Source: Pelobates cultripes | Taxonomy: Eukaryota; Chordata; Amphibia; Anura; Pelobatidae | Direction of reading: 5' to 3' | NCBI GenBank assembly: GCA_933207985.1 | Contig: OW240912.1 | Span: 108,811,503 to 108,875,502, forward strand | DNA length: 64,000 bases | In this document: piece by piece, positions 1 through 10,660 of the stretch | Layout of the letters: each line of letters starts with the position of its first letter | Position numbering within the stretch: position 1 is the stretch's first letter | Notes under the pieces: generated by a model | What the model was told of the DNA's origin: nothing | What the model saw: only the letters and a program-made list of their open reading frames with translations | The model's database searches: none | Position numbers and translations under genes: made by a program

Positions 1-1
1 A

Positions 2-350
2 CTGAGTTAAGGACTTGATGTCCAAATTCTGCCTCATTGGCTGCTTTAACGTCCAGTATGTAATGCTGGACAAATATGTTCAAAGAGGTCCAAGTGCCAA
101 CTTCACAAAAATTGTCAGCAGTGTTCATTTCCACAGAAGCCCAAGATACTGCAATTGCACGAGTGGAGAGTGCCCTGATACCCTTCAGTGCAGGTAGAGA
201 ATGGCATCGATAAGTCTTTGAGATGGTGGCTTCCACCCACTGTCTCAAGGTGGAGATGGAGGTCACTTTGCCCTTTCTGTGACCAAATAGGTGAATAAAA
301 AATCTAGATGACTTATGAAAAGAGTTGTCAAAAATAGAGAAGAGGGTTTG
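2..350 (-). pseudogene. DIRS-type tyrosine recombinase, C-terminal part
   Basis: Read on the minus strand, an open frame runs off the left window edge. It contains TLRQWVEATISKTYR, then LSTRAIAVSWA, then GTWTSLNIFVQHYILDV. This resembles the C-terminal catalytic half of DIRS-element tyrosine recombinases, where an arginine sits in an H-S-T-R-A motif and a late tyrosine in a H-Y motif. Here the arginine and tyrosine are present, but the histidine before STRA is leucine. The frame has no ATG and begins after a broken gag-like segment (384-690), so it is a deletion derivative whose reverse transcriptase is missing. The assignment to DIRS rather than another YR retroelement rests on the motif pattern remembered for vertebrate DIRS elements. 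Confidence 0.65.
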
Positions 351-383
351 ACCTCTTTTTCTTACCTCAACGGCCACTAAAAT

Positions 384-690
384 ACATTGGAACTTCCTTT
401 GTAAGCCATTCCAACATGTCCTGTGACTGCACAGGTATAGATGAGCAGCTACCTTATGCAGACAGTCAAAGCATAACTGTTTTCCTTCCCCTGCTACTTC
501 ATCACAACCAGAACAAAGTGTAGATTCAGACCTTGCAACTTTCTTTGTAAGCTATGCCAACATGTCCTGTGGCTGCGCAGTTATAGGTGATGCTGAACCG
601 ACTACCTTCTGAAGACAGTCAAAGCCTAACTGCTTTCCTTTCACTGCTTTTCCATCACAACCAGAACATGGTGTAGATTCAGACATCAAA
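384..690 (-). pseudogene. DIRS-like gag N-terminus, duplicated in tandem
   Basis: Two copies of a segment of about 145 bp lie side by side (about 384-531 and 540-686), sharing CCAACATGTCCTGTG and CATCACAACCAGAACA. On the minus strand the right copy begins with an ATG at 686-684 giving MSESTPCSGCDG. The left copy reads ESTLCSGCDE with a CX2CX10CX2C zinc-binding pattern ending CFDC. In the right copy the third cysteine is glycine. The position before the recombinase relic at 2-350, on the same strand, suggests the start of the first ORF of the same retroelement with pol deleted. Function is inferred from context only. Confidence 0.45.
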
Positions 691-1154
691 CAAACAATAA
701 AATAAATAAAAAATAAATATTGGCAAAGTACTAAAGTACAAAAGTGCACTGTCAAATTCCAAGAAAACAGTCAAACAGATTTACTGTCTGAAAACAGCAC
801 TTACCCATGTCTGAAGAACCTGTCAATACCTTCCAAATAAGTTTGGGATGTTTACTGTAATTTTCCCTCTATTTTCGGTACTTCTGGCACTTGCTTTTAC
901 CCAAGATGGCTGCCGCGACTTGTATTCCCATAATGTAAGTCATCGATATTAGTCCCTTTAAGGCACCAACTGCGCATGCGGTGGCATCTTCCTCGTGCAT
1001 TTGACAGTTAGAGACTGGCAAGAGAGAGCTCGGTCTGCAGCATACATGGCCCCTCAACACCCAGGGAACCGGGAATAAATTGCTGTGACTGAGGGGAAGC
1101 ATTAGAAATAAAGTAACAGTGCCTGCAAGGTGATTAAAAGGCAACAAGGTACAA
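691..1154. other. No gene; GC-richer spacer with MITE-like end
   Basis: No coding region is recognisable. The piece AGTCCCTTTAAGG near 951-963 is like the inner-to-outer end of the T2-like TTAA MITEs found elsewhere in the window. The stretch 890-1100 is GC-richer than its surroundings and contains AAGATGGCTGCCGCG. No complete repeat could be delimited. Confidence 0.4.
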
Positions 1155-1345
1155 AAGTCACCAAAGTTTAAGGCACCACTTGATAAAGGCACCACTGCAT
1201 AAGGCTCCACAGTTTAAAGACATCACAGTTTAAATGCACCACAGTGTAAAAGTACCACTGTATAAAGTCACCATAGTATAAAAGTACCAATGTATAAAAA
1301 CACCACAGTATAAAAGAACCATAATATAAAGGCCCCAAAATAGCA
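1155..1345. repeat. Degenerate minisatellite, ~16-18 bp unit
   Basis: About ten diverged tandem copies of a unit close to CACCACAGTATAAAAG run through this stretch, for example CACCACTTGATAAAGG, CACCACTGCATAAGG and CACCACAGTATAAAAG. Open frames across it on the minus strand (repeating LYYG and QWYFYT) are translation artefacts of the repeat. Confidence 0.8.
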
Positions 1346-1378
1346 AATACAAATAAAGTAATAAAGAGAAAAAATATA

Positions 1379-3006
1379 CAGTCAGGTCCATAAATATTGG
1401 GACATTGACACAATTCTTTTTAGCTCTATACACCACCACAATGGATTTGAAATGAAATAAACAAGATGTGCTTTAACTGCAGACTTTCAGCTTTAATTTG
1501 AGGGTATTTACATCCAAATCAGGTGAACGGTGTAGGAATTACAACAGTTTGTATATGTGCCTCCCACTTTTCAAGGGACCAAAAGTAATGGGGCAATTGG
1601 CTGCTCAGCTGTTCCATGGCTAGGTGTGTGTTATTCCCTCATTATCCCATTTACAAGGAGCAGATAAAAGGTCCAGAGTTCATTTCAAGTGTGCTATTTG
1701 AATTTGGAATCTGTTGCTGTCAACCCTCAATATGAGATCCAAAGAGCTGTCACTATCAGTGAAGCAAGCCATCAATAGGCTGAAAAAACAAAACAAACCC
1801 ATCAGAGAGATAGCAAAAACATTAGGTGTGGCCAAATCAACTGTTTGGAACATCCTTAAAAAGAAAGAACGCACCGGTGAGCTCAGCAACACCAAAAGAC
1901 CCAGAAGACCACGGAAAACAACTGTGGTGGATGACCAAAGAATTCTTTCCCTGGTGAAGAAAACACCCTTCACAACAGTTGGCCAGATGAAGAACACTCT
2001 CCAGGAGGTAGGTGTATGTGTGTCAAAGTCAACAATCAAGAGAAGACTTCACTAGAGTTCACCACAAGATGTAAACCATTGGTGAGCCTCAAAAACAGGA
2101 AGGCCAGATTAGAGTTTGCCAAACATCTAAAAAAGCCTTCACAATTCTGGAACAACATCCTATGGATAGATGAGACCAAGATCAACATGTACCAGAGTGA
2201 TGGGAAGAGAAGAGTATGGAGAAGGAAAGGAACTGCTCATGATCCAAAGCATACCACCTCATCAGTGAAACATGGTGGTGGTAGTGTCATGGCGTGGGCA
2301 TGCATGACTGCCAATGGAACTGGTTCTCTTGTATTTATTGATGATGTGACTGCTGACAAAAGCAGCAGGATGAATTCTGAAGTGTTTCGGGCAATATTAT
2401 CTGCTCATATTCAGCCAAATGCTTCAGAACTCATTGGACGGCGCTTCACAGTGCAGATGGACAATGACCCGAAGCATACTGCAAAAGCAACCAAAGAGTT
2501 TTTTAAGGGAAAGAAGTGGAATGTTATGCAATGGCCAAGTCAATCACCTGACCTGAATCCGATTGAGCATGCATTTCACTTGATGAAGACAAAACTGAAG
2601 GGAAAATGCCCCAAGAACAAGCAGGAACAGAAGACAGTTGCAGTAGAGGCCTGGCAGAACATCACCAGGGATGAAACCCAGTGTCTGGTGATGTCTAAGC
2701 GTTCCAGACTTCAGGCTGTAATTGACTGCAAAGGATTTGCAACCATGTATTAAAAAGTGAAAGTTTGATTTATGACTGTTTATCTGTCCCATTACTTTTG
2801 GTCCCTTAAAAAATGGGAGGCACATATACAAACTGTTGTAATTCCTACACCGTTCACCTGATTTGGATGAAAATACCCTTAAATTAAAGCTGAAACTCTG
2901 CAGTTAAAGCATATCTTGTTTGTTTCATTTCAAACCCATTGTGTTGGTGTATAGAGCCAAAAAGATTAGAATTGTGCCGATGTCCCAATATTTATGGACC
3001 TGACTG
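1379..3006 (+). mobile_element. Tc1-like DNA transposon, full length, inactive
   Basis: The element begins CAGTCAGGTCCATAAATATT and ends with the inverted copy, and lies between TA dinucleotides at 1377-1378 and 3007-3008, the target duplication of Tc1/mariner elements. Length is 1,628 bp, normal for Tc1. The inverted repeats are long, about 210 bp per side (roughly 1379-1590 and 2795-3006), and each side carries CCAAATCAGGTGAACGGTGT or its complement, as in IR/DR-type Tc1 elements of fish and frogs. The single transposase gene lies between them and is broken, so this copy cannot move itself. Inner and outer arms match with few differences, suggesting a fairly recent copy. Confidence 0.95.
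1732..2753 (+). pseudogene. Tc1-like transposase (frameshifted)
   Basis: The natural start is taken as the ATG at 1732 (MRSKELSLSVKQAI), inside a longer frame that opens at 1714. An N-terminal paired-like helix-turn-helix region (IREIAKTLGVAKSTVWNIL) is followed by a basic segment with RPRRPRKT. A stop codon at 2053-2055 interrupts the reading, and the catalytic half continues in a different frame up to the stop at 2751-2753. The DDE triad is recognisable: Asp in WIDETKIN (codon 2169-2171), Asp in VQMDNDPKHT (2460-2468) and Glu in DLNPIEHAF (2565-2567). Near the junction the sequence is shorter than I remember for this family, so a small deletion caused the frame change. The enzyme cuts and joins transposon ends at TA; this copy should be dead. 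Confidence 0.93.
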
Positions 3007-3008
3007 TA

Positions 3009-3179
3009 TATGTCTATAAGTAAAGGGAGCAAAATGCTCCCATCCTAATTGCTTTAGGACAGGAAAAAGACTGAAGACCTTAGGAATGGAGCCTCCTTTT
3101 AAAGTCTTTCCTGTCCTATCAGCTGTAAGGGGCAGAGCTAACCCATTTGTATATGTTGCCATGATTAGCCAATGTATTT
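3009..3179. repeat. Short inverted-repeat (hairpin) segment
   Basis: TTAGGACAGGAAAAAGACT (about 3053-3071) is mirrored by AAAGTCTTTCCTGTCCTAT (about 3101-3119), giving a hairpin with a loop of about 30 bp. It has no coding content. It may be a fold-back MITE remnant between the Tc1 element and the TTAA-element end to its right. Confidence 0.45.
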
Positions 3180-3464
3180 TATTGCAGTAATAGCTAACAG
3201 TATTATGACATTCACAGTAAAATAACATTACTTAATTTCTCAACTTTTTTAGTTTTTATTCCTATACAATTATGTTTCATATATAAATAAATTATGTGAA
3301 ATGGTAAGCCCTGTTTCTCCTAAACAAAATGATATATAATAAGTGTGGATGCACTTAATATGAAATGGGTGAATTATGGATGAGCAGACATATAGTCAAA
3401 TTCTAGGGTTTGTTTTGATATTGTTTTGCTCAAAATGTGTACAATTGCCTCTGTCCTTAAGGGG
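3180..3464 (-). mobile_element. Terminal fragment of piggyBac-like TTAA element
   Basis: The right end reads CCTTAAGGGG followed by TTAA at 3465-3468. Read on the minus strand the segment matches the left end of the element at 58039-60006 over about 280 bp, including CTATATGTCTG, CCCACACTTATT-type text, AGGAGAAACAGGGCTT and GTCATAATACTGTTAGC. Only this terminus is present; the rest is missing or replaced at about 3180. The family is called piggyBac-like because the ends are CCCCTT/AAGGGG next to TTAA. Confidence 0.7.
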
Positions 3465-3468
3465 TTAA

Positions 3469-4343
3469 TAAACTACACTAGAACATTTTGCGGAGCCTGT
3501 AAAGATAGGGATCAGTTTAGTGAAAGCACAGCATCATGGAATTTCATTTATAAACACATGCAGCAGTTGTCAATCCAGTGAATAATCTATGAATAATCTT
3601 GTTTTAGATTCAGGAAGAACATGGATTTAGTGGGGTTTTTCCTGGATTAAAAGGTATTAGGTGCAGCAAAGGTTAAACTTGAATGACATATGTCTTAGTA
3701 CTCTTATCCAGGGTGCTTTAGGCATAAGTGGTACAAATTCTAGAAGTCTGACAGCAAGAAACGCATTAACAGATGCCATTATACTACTTTCCGAATATTG
3801 GAGCTACTGTTGTCATCATTAAAAGCACGATTTTACAAACAAAACGTTTTAATAAAATGCTTCAAATTGTGAATGCAGAATTAACGGTCCTCTACAAATG
3901 ATATTTTTTCTATTGTTCTTTTTTTGTCCCATAGGAGTCACCTGCTTTTTATTATGGTTTTACATAATTAACGACTATTCTGTTTGACCCTTTATGGCAT
4001 AATGTGCCCACCAGCTATCTCATTCTCTGAAAACACATCTTTGTTTTCTTTGGTTATTATTATATCTGAAACAAACATCTACTCACACAGACACAGAGCA
4101 AACAATTAACACAAAGGTGCTTTCATAAGGAAATTTTACACCTCTAAATACTTGCATGGTCTTTCAATGACATTGTGTACAAACTGTGAGCATGTGAACA
4201 TACTATCATTTCTATGCATGTCAAAGAGAAAATCTGACATGCGAGCGTCAAGTTCTGGAAAAAGTGTGGGAACCCAAGATTTCAACCACCCACCCTAATA
4301 AGACATAAGAAACATAGGCTATACACTTGTAAGTATGTATGAG
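3469..4343. other. No recognisable gene or repeat
   Basis: AT-rich single-copy-looking sequence. I see no coding signal, terminal repeats or RNA gene. Confidence 0.4.
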
Positions 4344-4344
4344 T

Positions 4345-4414
<70 letters not shown>
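4344..4414. repeat. Compound (GT)n(AT)n microsatellite
   Basis: A GT run (GAGTGTGTGA then uninterrupted GT) passes directly into an AT run. It is the longest GT/AT compound tract in the window. Confidence 0.95.
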
Positions 4415-4416
<2 letters not shown>

Positions 4417-4470
4417 TCCTTTCTCAGAAAATTCAGTGCAAAATAGAATGATCACTCATACAGACACATA

Positions 4471-4973
4471 CAGTGAGGGAAAAGAGTATTTGATCTCCTA
4501 CTGATTTTGAACGTTTGCCCACTGACAAAGAAATGATCAGTCTATAAATTTAATGGTAGGTGTATTTTAACAGTGAGAGACATAACAAAAAAATCCAGAA
4601 AAACGCATATCCCTGAAAGGGAGTGTTCCTAACCTCACTTTATTACCTGTATAAAAGACACCTGTCATCAGAAGCAATGAATCAATGAATCATTCAATCA
4701 ATCAAATTCCAAACTCTCCACCATGGCCAAGACCCAGCTCTCCAAGGATGTCAGGGACAAGATTCTAGACCTACTCAAGGCTGGAACAGGCTACAAGACC
4801 ATCGCCAAGCAGCTTGGTGAGAAGGTGACAACAGTTGGTGCGATTATTCACAAATGGAAGAAACACAAAATAACTGTCAGTCTCCATCGGTCTGGTGCTC
4901 CATGCAAGATCTCAGCTCGTGGATTTTCAAAGATCATGAGAACCAGCCAAAAACTACATGGGAGGATCTTGTT
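4471..4973 (+). mobile_element. Tc1-like transposon (second family), left part
   Basis: The terminal repeat CAGTGAGGGAAAAGAGTATT follows TA at 4469-4470. It continues with GAAATGATCAGTCTATAA and the start of a transposase gene. At 4973 the Tc1 sequence stops abruptly after GGGAGGATCTTGTT. It resumes at 13426-13430 with TTAATGATCCAAAAGCAGCTGGGACC, where the same protein continues, so this is the left portion of one transposon split by later insertions. The same terminal repeat appears in the MITE at 42241. Confidence 0.88.
4723..4973 (+). pseudogene. Tc1-like transposase, N-terminal part
   Basis: The ATG at 4723 opens [21 protein letters not shown], then [25 protein letters not shown], a paired-like helix-turn-helix DNA-binding region, then [15 protein letters not shown], a GRPR/AT-hook-like basic linker. 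After IMR the frame is shifted, and the gene is cut at 4973 by the inserted DNA. The catalytic half is at 13430-15110. The start choice is firm because this N-terminus is typical of the family. Confidence 0.9.
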
Positions 4974-5922
4974 GTAAATGTATTATTATAATGATTTACG
5001 TCATAAAATAAAGCATAATGAGGTTAATGCTTTAAAGGCACCACTAGGGGCAGTGTGTAGAATTCCTTAAAGGGACACTGTAGTCACTATAACCACTTTG
5101 TCTCTTTGAATTGGTTATAGTGCCTGGAGTCCCTGGCACTGTCCCTCCATTCAGTGTTGCACCACGTTTGTGCAGTATGCCACAAAATAAGAGTCCCTGG
5201 CCACCCACAGTCCGGCCCCTTCTGTATGTGTAGCTAAGGCAGAGATTACACACTTCCTTGTTGTCATACCCATTCATACCGTCAGTTGGAGCTCTGACAG
5301 GTTAAAAGCAGTCAGCTGACACTCTCAGCCAATCACAGCTGCCCATTGCTGCTCAGGGTAATACTTCCTTATTAGCCAAAGCAGCACAGAGGGGATGGAC
5401 TGCCGTGGTCTCTTGTTTAGCATTAAAACATTACAACATTAAAAACTGTTTAATGCTGAAAGAAATGATGGCACCAGGGGACTCCATACACTATAACCAG
5501 TTTAATGAGATGAAGCAGATACAGTGCCTACTGTGTCCCTTTAAGCCATGTGCTTCTGGCAGTGAGATCACAGGTCTGCCTGCTTAGGAATACACTGAAT
5601 AAAAACCAGATGTAGAAGGGATTCTCTCTCTTTTTGCTTTTCCTGACTGAACCTAAAATGTAGTACCAGCTCAGACCAAGGGGCGGGGGCCTAGTAAGTA
5701 ATATGAATCCATTGTAACATCTAGCATGTGTTATAGCCAGTATAAGTTTGTTCATGTTTAATCAATTGTTAAATGTATGTTTGTAGTATTTGTGTATTTT
5801 CTATCCACACATTCGACCATAATACCACGAACTATAAAAAATATTAATGTTGTTACTTATGGCTTAATTATTATATATTAATTAAAAGATTAATATGCAT
5901 CTTTAAGTTACAGCCACAAGAT
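4974..5922. mobile_element. Unclassified 949 bp insert in the Tc1 element
   Basis: This segment separates Tc1 sequence on the left from the TTAA element on the right, and is bounded by TTGTT at 4969-4973 and at 5923-5927, which may be a 5 bp target duplication. Its ends (GTAAATG at the left, CACAAGAT at the right) are not the TG/CA of LTRs, so the class is unknown. It carries a T2-like MITE at 5071-5540 and otherwise AT-rich sequence without coding signal. Confidence 0.5.
5071..5540. mobile_element. T2/Kolobok-like MITE (TTAA target)
   Basis: The ends are AGGGACACTGTAG and, inverted, CTACTGTGTCCCT, flanked by TTAA at 5067-5070 and 5541-5544. Length is 470 bp with no transposase. The TTAAAGGG start matches the terminal motif described for Xenopus T2 MITEs, which are linked to Kolobok transposons. 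The interior shares CAGCTGACACTCTCAGCCAAT with the segment near 39860. Open frames here on both strands are chance. Confidence 0.85.
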
Positions 5923-6452
5923 TTGTTAACCCCTTCCCGACCTCGCACGTCCAAGTACATCCGACAAAAAATGGTCGTTAACGACCTCGGACATATAGTA
6001 AATCCCCACTTACCTGATCGTTGGCGATCCCCACCGGTGATCACGATCCTGGGAGCTCAGGCAGAGCCCCTCTGCCTGGTCTGGCCCTCCCGTGCCATGT
6101 GATCGCTGGGTCCTCGCGATCACATGGCCAGAATAGCTGGCTTGTGCAGTGCCTGCAGGGGGCTTGCCTCTCAGGCAGTCCCCCTAATGCCTGCAGAAAA
6201 GTTTTAAAAGTTAGTGAATGTTATTAAAAAGTTTAAAAAAATTAAATAAAAGTACTTAGATCATATATATAGTGAATGTTATTAAAAAGTTTAAAAAAAT
6301 TAAATAAAAGTACTTAGATACATATATATATGATCTAAGTACTTTTATATACACATAAACAAATCATTATTAAAAGTGTATTTTAATATTAATCTATATA
6401 ATTATATATATATAGATATATATATTAATATTAAAATGCACTTAGAATAATG

Positions 6453-6483
<31 letters not shown>

Positions 6484-6689
6484 AATATATATATATAAAA
6501 TAAAAATAAATTAAAAAATAAAAAATTTTTTTTTTTTTAATTATACACCGGTTTACATTTGTTCTAAGTGTATTTTGATATTAATATACATATATATATA
6601 TATATTTAAATCAAAATACTTTTAGAATGACGTCATAAATACATATCTCCTTAAAAATACAGAATACATATATACACACGTATTATATT

Positions 6690-6728
<39 letters not shown>

Positions 6729-7152
6729 ATTTAATAAAATATAAAAAACATTTAGAAAAAAACAAATAAAAAGGCTAACTTTGGCCAGCGTTTGTGACTA
6801 AATGGCTACTACAAAAGAGTGGAAATACCCCATTTTCAATACCTTGGGTTGTCTACATTTGAAAATGGCATGCCATGATGGGGTTATTTCACATTCCTGG
6901 GCTATTATACGGTCTCAAAAGGCAACATAGCCAATCTGGCAAATAGCAATTTACAAAAACAGAAATTGGCATAAAACCTGTACACGGGGGGTATTGTTAT
7001 ACTCGGAAGACTTCGCTGAACACAAATATGAATGTTTAAAACTGTAAAACATATCATGACAATGAAATCACCAGTAAAAGTGCAGTTTTTGTGTAAAAAC
7101 AAATAAAAAAAAATATAAACGCTAACTTTGGCAAGTGTTTGTGGCTAAGTAG

Positions 7153-8785
7153 TGTGGGGATATTTATGGGATAATAATAGTAACAGTGAGAATTGCCCAC
7201 TAATTCAATTCTCAGATCCCAAAGAGCGTTTATCGTGTTAAGTGGAATGTATTTCATATAAATAATCTCACAATGTATAAAAATAGATTTTATTTATGAT
7301 AACCAATAATTAACAAATAATATTATGTAACATGCATGACAATAATCAATGAATATTCAGTATAAAATTATATGCAATACAAAGAAATGGGTATTACGTT
7401 TCAATGGCTATTACAGCATTTTCTGTCAAGTCTTTATTTATGACTAGCTTTCACAGACTGAAAGTGAAACTTTTCACAGGGAAGAACAGAATTCCTCAGA
7501 GTGCAGCGTAAGGTCGTAAAGTTTAGCAGACAGTTAGAATAACCCTTTCAATGCTGGCTAGATCTCCTAGGTAGTTAAGATCTATTCTTATGTAATTTTT
7601 AAATAAAATAACATTTAACCAGTTCCTTAGCCGTTTTCTTAAAATCATCCAATAAGAGAATTTACCATTATATAAGCAGATTTTTAATTTGTCTAAAAGA
7701 TATCTATCTTAATTTAGAGCAAATCAATACACCTGGATAAAAACAGCGGTATGCTAACACGTGATAATATCACATCAATATATAATTATTCTTAATTCCA
7801 CCTGCAGAATGGAATGTTTATAACTATATATTCTTAGTTAACTAAGATTTCTTAATATGGAAATCTGACCGTGCTTTATCCAGTCATATATAATGCTATT
7901 AATACATTTTAATTAATTTAATTTAATTAAATGAAACCAGTATAATTACCAGTTGAGTAGATATTTCATCCGATTGGTAGATAGTCTCAGGAACTTATTT
8001 GGATGTCTCTCTGCATGGAGGTGTTGGTGAAAGTCAGTAAATTCTAAGTGTTAGAGTTTTAGGAGTAGAGTGTTAGTCTCAGATGTTGTCCGAGTTGGAG
8101 TCCTCAAACTTCCAATTCCTCTCTCCTCTCCTTTGCATATGTCCTGCATCTGCCTCCCCTCTCGTATATCCCTATCTTCCCTTTGTCTTAACTTTTAAAG
8201 GGCCAGACTCTCTGTACGTCATCAGTTGATAACCCAATAGAAGCACTAGAGGTGTGGTTATCTTCCAGATCGCAAATTAGTTATTTGGTCTGTAGAGGGC
8301 AGTCTTGTCCCACTAAACATACCTATCCAGGAAAGAGTTAACTTTTCCTGGTGGCTATTTTGACGTCATTTTGGCCTATCTAGATAGTGGCCATAATTCA
8401 GATTTCAAAGGGTTTCTTAAATTTTGTCCAGACTATGTGTCTGCAAATCTGCTATAATTTCTGATATGACAGATCATGAACTAAGTTTACCCTTTTCCAT
8501 ACAATTGTACCTTATATATATAGACAGTTAAATATTAAATTATTTAATCTTCTCTGTCACAATTGTCTGGGTTTAGATTTGATTATATTCTTCTTATCAC
8601 TTGTTTATACTATGCTATGCATTCCTTAGCTCTGGCAAAGAGGCCAGTCTTACAGAAAGAAATATAGTGTCTTTTTGTTAACTTGAAATAACAAAATGGA
8701 GTCTGGTCTGTTCAGAGTGACTCAGAATATACACTTTTAGTTTCTATCTTAGCACAAAATGTCTGCCGATATAAATACCCTGACA
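7153..8785. mobile_element. Solo LTR, 1,633 bp
   Basis: It interrupts an internal unit of the host element: GTGGCTAAGTAG at the left and GTAGCTACTACAAAAG at the right rejoin to the expected text. The insert begins TGTGGGGATATT and ends ATACCCTGACA (TG...CA), with the 4 bp duplication GTAG at 7149-7152 and 8786-8789. There are no gag or pol sequences inside, so it is best read as a recombined LTR. The length is at the long end for LTRs and the family is unknown. A four-base duplication fits some gypsy and gamma-type retroelements. Confidence 0.75.
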
Positions 8786-9873
8786 GTAGCTACTACAAAA
8801 GACTGGATATACCCCATTTTGAATAACCTGGGTTGTCTACGTTTTCAAATGGTATGCCATGATGGTGTTTATTTTCATTTCTGGGCTGCCATACCATCTC
8901 AAAGGCAACATAGCCAATCTGGCAAATAGCAATTTACAAAAACAGAAATTGGCAAATTTAATGATTGACCATGTAACTTTTCAAATCACCATAAAACATG
9001 TACTTGAGGGGTAGTGTTGTACTCGTGAGACATTACTCTACACAAATATGAGTGTTTTAGAGCAGTAAAATGTATTATACTGATAATATCATCAGTGAAA
9101 TGGCAGTTTATGTGGGAAAAATGAAAAAAGAAAAAAAAAAAAGATATAAACGCAAATTTTGGCCAGGGTTTGTGGCTACTAAAAAAAGACTGGGCATACC
9201 CCATTTTGAATACCGTGGGTTGTCTACTTTTACAAATGGCATGCCATGATGCGGTTAATTTTCATTTCTGGGCTGCCATACGGTCTCAAAGGCAACATAG
9301 ACCACGCAAACCAATGACAAATTTCAATGTCCAAACATGGAAAAGGGGAATGCCCTACATTTGACCCCTGTAAGTTTGCAAAAAAACATAAAACATAAAA
9401 CCTGTACATTGTACTCAGGGGATGTTGCTGAACATATAGTGGGTGTTCTTTGTCAGTAACACATAACAGGAACTGAAAATCCATGCCTAAAGTACAATGT
9501 GAGTGAAAAATTACACAGAAAAATGACTACCCAAAAGTTTGACAAAGACTGTTGGTAGAATTAGTGCATGGAAAGTGTTAAAATACCACCATTTGAAATA
9601 CCCTAGGGTGTCTACTTTTCAAAAATATATTGTTTGATGGGGTAAGTTACATTGGCCAGCTTCAAAAATGTCCCAAATAGGACATGGGTGCATGATGACC
9701 AGCTGTGAAAATTCCAAGTTGGAAAACTGGAATGTGCACCCTCCAAATAAGAACCCAACACACCTATACATGGGTGATATCACTGTACTCCGGAGATATT
9801 GCTGAACACATATTGGGCTTTGGCAGTAACCCTTAAAGTTCTCAGTACATGTATTCTTAAATTGCTATGTGTG

Positions 9874-10311
9874 TGTTAGGGACCAGGAACCAGACAGAGA
9901 CAGAGCTAGATGCAAAAACACCTTTATTAATAAATAGAAAATAAAGTAATAACCAAAAGCAAAGTCCAGGAGGCAAGCAGGGGTCAGGCACCAAAGCGGG
10001 TGGTCAGACGAGCCAGGATCAGGAGATCGGAGAGCAGCGAAGTTAGGAACAAGGCCAGAGTCAGGAACCAGAAACAAACAGGAACACACAGGAACAAGGA
10101 GACTTCTGGGGAACAGGAAACCACGCAAGGGCAAGGAGGTACTGGGATTTGCTGCTTAAATAGGCTGCACTGATTAGAAGCAGGGCTGGTTACTACTATC
10201 AGGTGAGTAACCGTGCAAACATACTGAAAGAGCTGATCATTAATATCAGCTGAAAACTCAGACAAAGAAAAAGGAAGGGTTGCTGTTTAAAACAGCAAAG
10301 AAACCCTGACA
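9874..10311 (-). repeat. 3' LTR of the chromovirus (438 bp)
   Basis: On the plus strand it starts TGTTAGGGACC and ends AAACCCTGACA, so the LTR itself runs TGTCAGGG...CCTAACA on the minus strand. The polypurine tract complement follows directly at 10312. A second, shorter copy lies at about 12500-12825. Open frames across both LTRs on the minus strand are not genes. Confidence 0.9.
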
Positions 10312-10322
10312 GTACCTCCCCC

Positions 10323-10660
10323 TCAACAACTCCCCCCATATCTGCTGGTGGGTCCAGGCTTCATGGGGAAGCGGGTGTGATAGGAACGAAGGAGGGATGG
10401 TGCATGGACATCAGAGACTGGAACCCAGGAGCGTTCCTCTGGACCGTACCCTTTCCAGTGCACCAAGTATTGGATCTGTCCTCTGAACACTCGTGAGTCA
10501 ATGATGCTGCATATTTCATATTCATCATGATTATCAACCAGAACAGGACGTGGACGTGGCACTGAGATGGTGTAATGATTACATACCAAGGGTTACAAGA
10601 GGGAAACATGGAATACATTCGAGATGCGCATGTTAGCAGGAAGGTCAAGTGCATAAGCTA
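10323..10660 (-). pseudogene. Chromodomain and integrase C-terminal tail
   Basis: The minus-strand frame ending near 10323 includes VLVDNHDEYEICSIIDSRV followed by IQYLVHWKGYGPEERSWVP, a chromodomain fold with the expected aromatic and W-K-G-Y positions. In chromoviruses this domain follows integrase and can direct insertion to modified histones. The next piece upstream (10593-10958) ends SNVFHVSLL, the usual integrase tail, in a different frame, so at least one frameshift separates them. Confidence 0.88.

Noticed and set aside
1168..1439. Minus-strand hydrophobic frames rich in LYYG and WYF
   Set aside because: Produced by the 16-18 bp minisatellite at 1155-1345.
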